Source: LMUY01 sp964235495
GTDB lineage: Bacteria; Pseudomonadota; Alphaproteobacteria; Acetobacterales; Acetobacteraceae
Length of the DNA stretch: 64,000 bases
Assembly: GCA_964235495.1 (NCBI GenBank)
Contig: CAXSAX010000019.1
Coordinates: forward strand, 6,735 to 70,734
Direction of reading: 5' to 3'
Every line of letters starts with the position of its first letter. The first letter of the stretch is position 1. Positions 56,569 to 64,000 of the stretch are shown here, one piece after another. The translations under genes and the position numbers were made by a program. The notes under the pieces are model-generated. The model saw only the letters and a list, made by a program, of their open reading frames with translations. It was not told the origin of the DNA and did not search any database.

Positions 56569-57849
56569 ATGTCGAACAGCATGATTACGTCGCGGATCAG
56601 CGGCTTCCACAAAATGAGCCCTGCAGACCGGCTGGCCGCAGTCGGGAGCTTCGCCGGGCTTGACGAGGCGACGCTGGCGCAACTGGCCAGGCCCGGCAAC
56701 CTGGACTCGCACATTGCGGATCACATGATCGAGAACGTCGTCACCACCCTGGCCATCCCGATCGGCATCGCGACCAACGTGAAGGTGGATGGCCGCGACG
56801 TGCTGGTCCCAATGGCGACGGAGGAGTCCTCGGTCGTCGCCGCGGTCTGCAACTCCGCACGGCAGTGCTACGAGTCCGGCGGCTTCGTTACATCCGTCTC
56901 CGGAACGGAAATGATCGCGCAAATTCAACTGGTGGAGGTCAGCGACCCACAGGCGGCGCGCATCCGCATCCTGGAGCGCAAGGCGGAAATTGGCGCCGTG
57001 TGCGACGCGTGCGACCCGTTACTGCTGCGGCTGGGTGGTGGCTTCCGCGACCTGGAGGTGCGGGTGATTGAGGCGCAGGGCGGTCCCATGGTGATCACCC
57101 ACATCATCGTCGACACCAGGGACGCAATGGGCGCCAACACGGTCAACACGATGGCGGAGCGACTGGCGCCTGATATCGAGGCGTGGACTGGCGGCAAGGT
57201 CTATCTGCGCATCCTGTCCAACCTAGCTGACCGGCGGCTAGCCCGCGCCCGCGCCACCTGGACGGCTGAGGTGATCGGCGGTGAAGCAGTGCGGGACGGC
57301 ATGATCTCCGCCTACCGCTTCGCCGCAGCCGATCCGTACCGGGCGGCCACACACAACAAGGGCATCATGAACGGCATCTCCGCCGTGGTGCTCGCCACCG
57401 GCAACGACACCCGCGCCGTGGAGGCCGGAGCGCACGCCTACGCCGCCCGGTCCGGACGCTACACCAGCCTTACCACGTGGGAGGCGTCGGCGGACGGCGC
57501 GCTGACCGGAACAATCGAGGTTCCGATGCCGGTCGGCCTGGTGGGTGGCGCCACCAAAGTGCATCCGACGGCACAGGCCTGCCTGAAGATTTTGGGCGTG
57601 GGCACCGCGGCGGAGCTCGCCTGCATCATCGCCGCCGTAGGCCTAGCGCAGAATTTTGGCGCAATGAAGGCGCTGGCCACGGTCGGCATCCAGCAGGGCC
57701 ACATGGCGCTGCACGCCCACAACGTGGCCATCGTGGCCGGCGCGATGGGGCCGGAGGTGGAGCAGCTGGCGGCGATCTTGGTGGACAAGCGCCAGGTGCA
57801 TCAGGACGTCGCCATAACCGAGCTCGCGAAGCTGCGCGGCCAAGCCTGA
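56569..57849 (+). CDS. mvaA: Class II (degradative) hydroxymethylglutaryl-CoA reductase
   Basis: 426 aa, close to the 428 aa of Pseudomonas mevalonii MvaA. Catalytic residues visible: Glu in MATEESSV (85-86), Lys in THNKGIMNG, Asp in ATGNDTRAVEA, His in QGHMALHAHN. In mevalonate catabolism the enzyme runs as mevalonate + CoA + 2 NAD to HMG-CoA. AAGGAA site before the ATG at 56569. The HMG-CoA lyase gene lies two genes downstream, which supports the degradative direction. Confidence 0.94.
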   Translation: MSNSMITSRISGFHKMSPADRLAAVGSFAGLDEATLAQLARPGNLDSHIADHMIENVVTTLAIPIGIATNVKVDGRDVLVPMATEESSVVAAVCNSARQCYESGGFVTSVSGTEMIAQIQLVEVSDPQAARIRILERKAEIGAVCDACDPLLLRLGGGFRDLEVRVIEAQGGPMVITHIIVDTRDAMGANTVNTMAERLAPDIEAWTGGKVYLRILSNLADRRLARARATWTAEVIGGEAVRDGMISAYRFAAADPYRAATHNKGIMNGISAVVLATGNDTRAVEAGAHAYAARSGRYTSLTTWEASADGALTGTIEVPMPVGLVGGATKVHPTAQACLKILGVGTAAELACIIAAVGLAQNFGAMKALATVGIQQGHMALHAHNVAIVAGAMGPEVEQLAAILVDKRQVHQDVAITELAKLRGQA

Positions 57850-57882
57850 GTCGCTCACCCAAATCAAAACAAGGAAACGCCG

Positions 57883-59106
57883 ATGTCTCTTTCTCGCCGC
57901 AACCTGCTGGCCGCAACCTCCGCTGCCGCTCTGCTTCCCGCCCTGCGCGCCCGCGCGCAGCAGCCCACTCTCAAAATCGGCGTGCTGACCGACCTGTCCG
58001 GTCCCTACCAGGATACAACGGGCCAAACTGGCGTCGTCTGCGCGCAGCAGGCGGTGCAGGACTTTGCCGGCAGCCATGGGCTGGCGGTCGAGCTCGTCTC
58101 CGCCGATCACCAGAATAAGGCCGATATCGGTGCCAGCATCGCCCGGCAATGGTTCGACCGCGACGGCGTGGACATGATCCTCGACGTGCCCAACTCTGCC
58201 GTGGCGCTCGCAGTCAACGGCGTGGCGCGAGAGAAGAACAAGGTCTTCGTCGCCTCCGGGGCTGCCAGCACGTCGTTGACGGGAGACCAGTGCTCCCCCA
58301 ACACGGTGCAGTGGACCTATGACACATACATGCTGGCGCATTCGACCGGTGGGGCGCTGGTGAAAACGGGTGGAACGGACTGGTTCTTCATCGGCGCAGA
58401 TTATACGTTCGGCCACCTGCTGGCGCAGGACGCCGCGTCCGTGGTGACGGCGGCCGGCGGCAAGGTCGCGGGTAGCGCGTTCTATCCGTCACCGGACACG
58501 ACGGATTTTTCCTCCCTGCTGCTGCAGGCACAGGCCAGCGGCGCCAAGGTGCTAGGCTTCGCTAACTCTGGGGCGGAGACGATCAACTGCATCAAGCAGG
58601 CGGCGGAGTTCGGGCTCACGCCGCAGGTTCGCTTGGCCGCGCTGCTGATGTACGTCACCGACGTCCACGCGCTGGGGCTGGAGGCGGCGCAGGGCCTATC
58701 GCTCACCGAGACGTTCTACTGGGACATGAACGACCGCACGCGGGCCTTCGCCCAGCGCGTCCTGCCGAAGACGCCGAGGAACATGCCGAACATGGTGCAT
58801 GCCGGGTGCTATGCCGGGGCGCTGCATTGGATGAAGGCTGCAGCGGACATGGGCGCTGCGCAGGCCAAGGCGAGCGGAGCCGCCACGGTGGAGCGGATGA
58901 AAGTGATGCCCACCGACGACGACTGCTTCGGCGTCGGCAGCATCCGCGCGGACGGTCGCAAGCTGCATCCCGCCTACCTGTTCGAGGCAAAGAAGCCATC
59001 CGAGAGCAAGGGCGCTTGGGACCTGATGCGGCTGGTGGCGACCACGCCCGCCGACCAGGCTTTCCGCCCGTTAAGCGCCGGCGGCTGCGCCCTGGTGCAT
59101 AGGTGA
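57883..59106 (+). CDS. ABC-type substrate-binding protein (branched-chain amino acid/LivK type)
   Basis: 407 aa. Twin-arginine-like signal (SRRNLLAATSAAALLPALRARAQ, cleaved near 26), then type I periplasmic fold: LKIGVLTDLSGPYQDTTG, DMILDVPNS, FIGADYTFGHLL, GFANSGAETINCIKQA. It sits between mvaA and mvaB, 33 bp and 4 bp from them, so it may bind mevalonate or a related hydroxy acid. No LivHMGF-type permease or ATPase is encoded nearby. Confidence 0.88.
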   Translation: MSLSRRNLLAATSAAALLPALRARAQQPTLKIGVLTDLSGPYQDTTGQTGVVCAQQAVQDFAGSHGLAVELVSADHQNKADIGASIARQWFDRDGVDMILDVPNSAVALAVNGVAREKNKVFVASGAASTSLTGDQCSPNTVQWTYDTYMLAHSTGGALVKTGGTDWFFIGADYTFGHLLAQDAASVVTAAGGKVAGSAFYPSPDTTDFSSLLLQAQASGAKVLGFANSGAETINCIKQAAEFGLTPQVRLAALLMYVTDVHALGLEAAQGLSLTETFYWDMNDRTRAFAQRVLPKTPRNMPNMVHAGCYAGALHWMKAAADMGAAQAKASGAATVERMKVMPTDDDCFGVGSIRADGRKLHPAYLFEAKKPSESKGAWDLMRLVATTPADQAFRPLSAGGCALVHR

Positions 59107-59110
59107 GGCG

Positions 59111-59998
59111 ATGATCCCGAATCGTGTCCGCATCGTGGAGGTCGGTCCGCGTGACGGCCTGCAGAACGAGGCTCATCCCGTGCCGGTGGAGGCGCGTATC
59201 GCCTTCATCGAGGCGCTGGCGGACGCCGGGTTGCAGACAATTGAAGCAGGCAGCTTTGTCTCTTCCAAATGGGTGCCGCAAATGGCCGGTGCTGCCGATG
59301 TCCTGCGGGGGCTGAGGTCCCGGGCCGGGGTATCCTACCCGGTCTTGGTGCCGAACATGACGGGGTTCGACGCCGCCCGGGCTGCTGGTGCGACGGAGAT
59401 CGCGGTATTCGGAGCTGCTTCCGAGAGTTTCTCTCAGCGCAACATCAATTGCTCGGTCGCGCAGAGCCTGGCCCGGTTCCGGCCGGTCTGCGATGCGGCG
59501 CTCGCCGCCGGCATGCGGGTGCGCGGGTACGTCTCGTGCGTGCTGGGCTGCCCCTATGAAGGAGAGGTGGCGCCAGCTGTCGTCGCTCGGGTCGCATCCG
59601 AATTGGCGGCACTCGGCTGCTACGAAGTGTCGCTGGGCGACACGATCGGGGTCGGCACGCCGCTCAAAGCACAGGCGATGTTGGAGGCAGTCGCTCGGGT
59701 GGTGCCGATTTCCGCCTTGGCCGTACATTTCCATGACACGTATGGGCAGGCCTTGGCGAACATCCTCGCCTGCCTGCAGACGGGCGTGTCAGTGATCGAC
59801 AGTGCAGCGGCGGGGCTTGGCGGCTGTCCTTACGCGGCTGGTGCAAGCGGTAACGTAGCAACCGAGGACCTCGTTTACATGCTGAGCGGCCTCGGCGTGA
59901 CAACGGGAGTGGATCTGCAGCAGGTAGTGGCGGCCGGGCGGTCGATCTCTGCGGCCCTGAAACGCCATCCTGGCTCCAAATTAGCCATGCTACAATAA
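59111..59998 (+). CDS. mvaB: Hydroxymethylglutaryl-CoA lyase
   Basis: 295 aa TIM barrel. VEVGPRDGLQNE (catalytic Arg/Asp), EAGSFVSSKWVPQMA, the metal site HFHDTYGQ, and the active-site Cys in GLGGCPYAAGASGNVATEDLVYML. It splits HMG-CoA to acetoacetate and acetyl-CoA. It completes the two-step breakdown of mevalonate begun by mvaA. Confidence 0.95.
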   Translation: MIPNRVRIVEVGPRDGLQNEAHPVPVEARIAFIEALADAGLQTIEAGSFVSSKWVPQMAGAADVLRGLRSRAGVSYPVLVPNMTGFDAARAAGATEIAVFGAASESFSQRNINCSVAQSLARFRPVCDAALAAGMRVRGYVSCVLGCPYEGEVAPAVVARVASELAALGCYEVSLGDTIGVGTPLKAQAMLEAVARVVPISALAVHFHDTYGQALANILACLQTGVSVIDSAAAGLGGCPYAAGASGNVATEDLVYMLSGLGVTTGVDLQQVVAAGRSISAALKRHPGSKLAMLQ

Positions 59999-60226
59999 GT
60001 GGAATGGCCAAGACTGGAGATTAGACAATAGCAGAGAGACCTAGTCTGTGCTCACCTGAAATCTAAACGAAGAAGATTGGCCGGGAGCCGACGGTCCACT
60101 ACTGGGGAAAAAGCAACGAAAGGCAGACGTTAGCTAACTTGGCACGCCGTGCCAGTTCTGGTGAAACGAGCCGCGCGAGTCCAAAGACCCATCCGCAGGC
60201 GCTACATTTAGATAGCGCTGAAACGA

Positions 60227-60257
60227 GGGAGGCCCGGGCTCTCATCCCGGGCCTCCC
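60227..60257 (-). terminator. Terminator hairpin between mvaB and katG
   Basis: Perfect 12-bp stem GGGAGGCCCGGG (60227-60238), 7-nt loop, CCCGGGCCTCCC (60246-60257). It begins 24 bp after the katG stop on the minus strand, followed by TCGTTTC; it may also stop plus-strand read-through. The rest of the 283-bp spacer (59999-60281) holds nothing else recognised. Confidence 0.75.
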
Positions 60258-60281
60258 CATGGCTCGCGAGCCGAGCCGGGT

Positions 60282-62516
<2,235 letters not shown>

Positions 62517-62642
62517 TGCCTTCTCCTCTATGATCGGCAGATCCCGTCACGTGCGCAGCACAAAACCTGGGCTCCCTGCCGAAGGATGCGCCACATACTA
62601 GCATCGTCCGCGCTGTTGTATAATTGATCGATGGCATTGGAA

Positions 62643-62665
62643 CGATTGACCAGGCCTATCAATGG
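62643..62665 (-). promoter_or_regulatory. Candidate OxyR site in the katG promoter region
   Basis: Inverted repeat ATTGA (62645-62649), 9 bp, TCAAT (62659-62663), with another ATTGAT at 62623-62628. LysR-type regulators bind such dyads with an inner T-N11-A-like spacing. It lies about 130 bp before the katG start; a TTATAC at about 62620 (minus strand) could be the -10. Confidence 0.4.
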
Positions 62666-62679
62666 TCGGGCTTGGGTGC

Positions 62680-63603
62680 TCAGACCCGGTGCACGCTGTT
62701 CGGCAGGTTGTTGCGCAGAGTCTGTGCCAGGAGGTGAAGATCATGAGTTCGGGAAAAACTGCGGCGCCAGGCGAGGCCTATGCGCCGTCCGACGCCGTCC
62801 TCCAGTGGGCGGGTCGCGATCGCGCGTCCCCGGAACTCGTCGCAGGCCATCGCCGGCAACAGTGTGCTGCCCAGACCAGTGGCCACCATATGGCTGATAG
62901 TCTCTAGGCTGGTGGCGCGGAAATCCCCATAGGCGTCGCGGTCGGTGGCCGCGCAGATCGCCAATGCCTGGTCGCGCAGGCAGTGACCTTCTGTCAGCAG
63001 CAATAGCTGCTGCCCGCGCAGCTCGGCCTCCTTCATCACCGCACCGCTGGCGGACGCGGAGTTCACAGCCTCCTGGCTAAGCTCACGGTTCTTAGGTTCA
63101 GCAAACCAGAACGGCTCGTCGAATAGGGGCAAGGTGTCGAGGCGGTGGTCGGCCACGGGCAGGGTTACCAGGGCGGTATCGAGGTGGTGCGAGACGAGCC
63201 GCTCCAGCAGGTGCGCGGTCAAGTCCTCGTGCACCGCTAGACGCAGCTGTGGGTGCTCCTTGCGCAACGCAGGCACGAGCCAGGGTAAGAGGTAGGGACC
63301 GAGGGTTGGGATCACGCCTAGGCTGAACAGGCCGGACAGCGGCTCGGAGATGCGGCGCCCAACGGCGAGGATGGCCTCGACCTTCGCCAGGACCTGCCGC
63401 GCGTGCACCACGATCTCCTCGCCAGGCGCCGTCACGCGCACCGATTTGTTCGTGCGCTCGAAGAGCGTCAGGCCGAGCTGTTCCTCAAGCTTCCTGACCT
63501 GGGTGCTGAGAGTGGGCTGGCTCACATGGCACGCCTCGGCAGCCCGACCGAAGTGACCGTGGTCAACCAGGGCGACCAGATAACGCAGATCTTGCAGGGT
63601 CAT
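62680..63603 (-). CDS. oxyR: Hydrogen-peroxide regulator OxyR
   Basis: 307 aa LysR-type. HTH in 1-60 (FGRAAEACHVSQPTLSTQVRKLE). Redox-active pair Cys-208 and Cys-217 in TEGHCLRDQALAIC, spaced 9 as Cys-199/Cys-208 of E. coli OxyR. Oxidation forms a disulphide and activates katG. The ATG at 63603 fits the family start (MTLQDLRYLV); an extension to 63696 does not. Confidence 0.93.
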   Translation of the reverse strand: MTLQDLRYLVALVDHGHFGRAAEACHVSQPTLSTQVRKLEEQLGLTLFERTNKSVRVTAPGEEIVVHARQVLAKVEAILAVGRRISEPLSGLFSLGVIPTLGPYLLPWLVPALRKEHPQLRLAVHEDLTAHLLERLVSHHLDTALVTLPVADHRLDTLPLFDEPFWFAEPKNRELSQEAVNSASASGAVMKEAELRGQQLLLLTEGHCLRDQALAICAATDRDAYGDFRATSLETISHMVATGLGSTLLPAMACDEFRGRAIATRPLEDGVGRRIGLAWRRSFSRTHDLHLLAQTLRNNLPNSVHRV

Positions 63604-63695
63604 GGCCGTGTGTATGCCGCAGGTCGTGGCCACGAGGAACCACTGCGGCCGCGACCCGCGGGCGTATGGCATGCTGAGCAGCTTGATCTCGCGCA

Positions 63696-63878
63696 TCAGG
63701 TCGATGACTTCACCGCACGCTCATACGAAAACGCGGTCTCGCCCAAGCGTAGCACCCGACGCACCGTGTTGCGGGCCAGGTCAAACTTCCGGGTGATCTG
63801 CTTGATCGACTTGCCGTCGTCAAAATGCGTCCGTCCGATCCGGGCAATCGTGTCCACAACCAGCATCTCCCCCACCAC
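63696..63878 (-). pseudogene. IS21-family istA N-terminal fragment
   Basis: 60 aa: MLVVDTIARIGRTHF, GKSIKQITRKFDLARNTVRRVLR, the helix-turn-helix start of IstA; a full IstA is about 400-500 aa. The frame stops at 63696, just upstream of oxyR, with no DDE domain. Upstream to 64000 I see only non-coding sequence, perhaps the IS end. Confidence 0.65.
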
Positions 63879-64000
63879 CCATTTACATGGGCAGTATCAT
63901 CATAGACCAAAGGAGGTCAGTTTTGGACGCCGATCACCCTACCCATGGAGTGCGCCCCTGCGGGTGGACAGGATCAGGCCACTGCTTTGACCGTCTGCCG

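Overview
The window is high-GC bacterial DNA, most likely from an alphaproteobacterium. The main reason is a complete PhyR-NepR-EcfG general stress response module, which is diagnostic of that class. An acetobacteracean host is my guess from overall style and was not tested. No rRNA, tRNA or CRISPR array was recognised.

Left part (1-28.6 kb): chromosomal, GC-rich, densely packed. On the minus strand are recQ, an OmpA-type lipoprotein, the CydDC exporter, an M20 amidohydrolase coupled to a HisKA_2/HWE-type sensor kinase, nepR (52 aa), an EcfG-type sigma factor and a second ECF sigma factor. phyR is divergent. Next comes a 16.7-kb plus-strand operon of alpha-glucan and trehalose genes: glgE, treS-mak fusion, glgB, treZ, malQ, treY, otsA. 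Most starts overlap the previous stop. The operon can make trehalose from UDP-glucose (OtsA, phosphatase not seen) or from glucan (TreY/TreZ), and can turn trehalose into branched glucan (TreS, Mak, GlgE, GlgB). Its position next to the stress regulators suggests a desiccation/osmotic stress role. A hairpin-rich spacer and a beta-class GST close this part.

Middle (28.8-47.7 kb): an island-like segment. Its left edge holds an IS66 remnant, a broken IS5-type transposase and the 3' end of a tyrosine recombinase. Inside are an RcnR-type Ni/Co repressor, the amide sensor/antiterminator pair AmiC-AmiR, a [2Fe-2S] thioredoxin-like ferredoxin, a Prx5-type peroxiredoxin, a CobW-family GTPase, two tubulin/FtsZ-like proteins separated by an unknown 108-aa protein, an alpha/beta-hydrolase without its catalytic triad, a degenerate 2H-phosphoesterase-like protein, a NorQ/CbbQ AAA+ ATPase with its NorD/CbbO VWA partner, a RidA-like protein without the usual arginine, and the aliphatic amidase AmiE with a leader terminator. 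An IS5-type remnant then separates amiE from a NiCoT Ni/Co transporter that has a G6/C6-tract operator. The set of two tubulin-like proteins, AAA+/VWA, CobW and apparent pseudo-enzymes, tied by regulation to amide metabolism, is the best candidate for an undescribed system.

Right part (47.4-64 kb): a CobW C-terminal remnant, then a metal-chelate uptake operon (DUF1826 protein, TonB receptor, ABC ATPase, binding protein, FecCD permease); a DUF5984-like protein with a chimeric upstream ORF; a mevalonate-degradation locus (MocR regulator divergent from HMG-CoA reductase, binding protein, HMG-CoA lyase); katG downstream of oxyR; and an IS21 istA fragment near the right edge.
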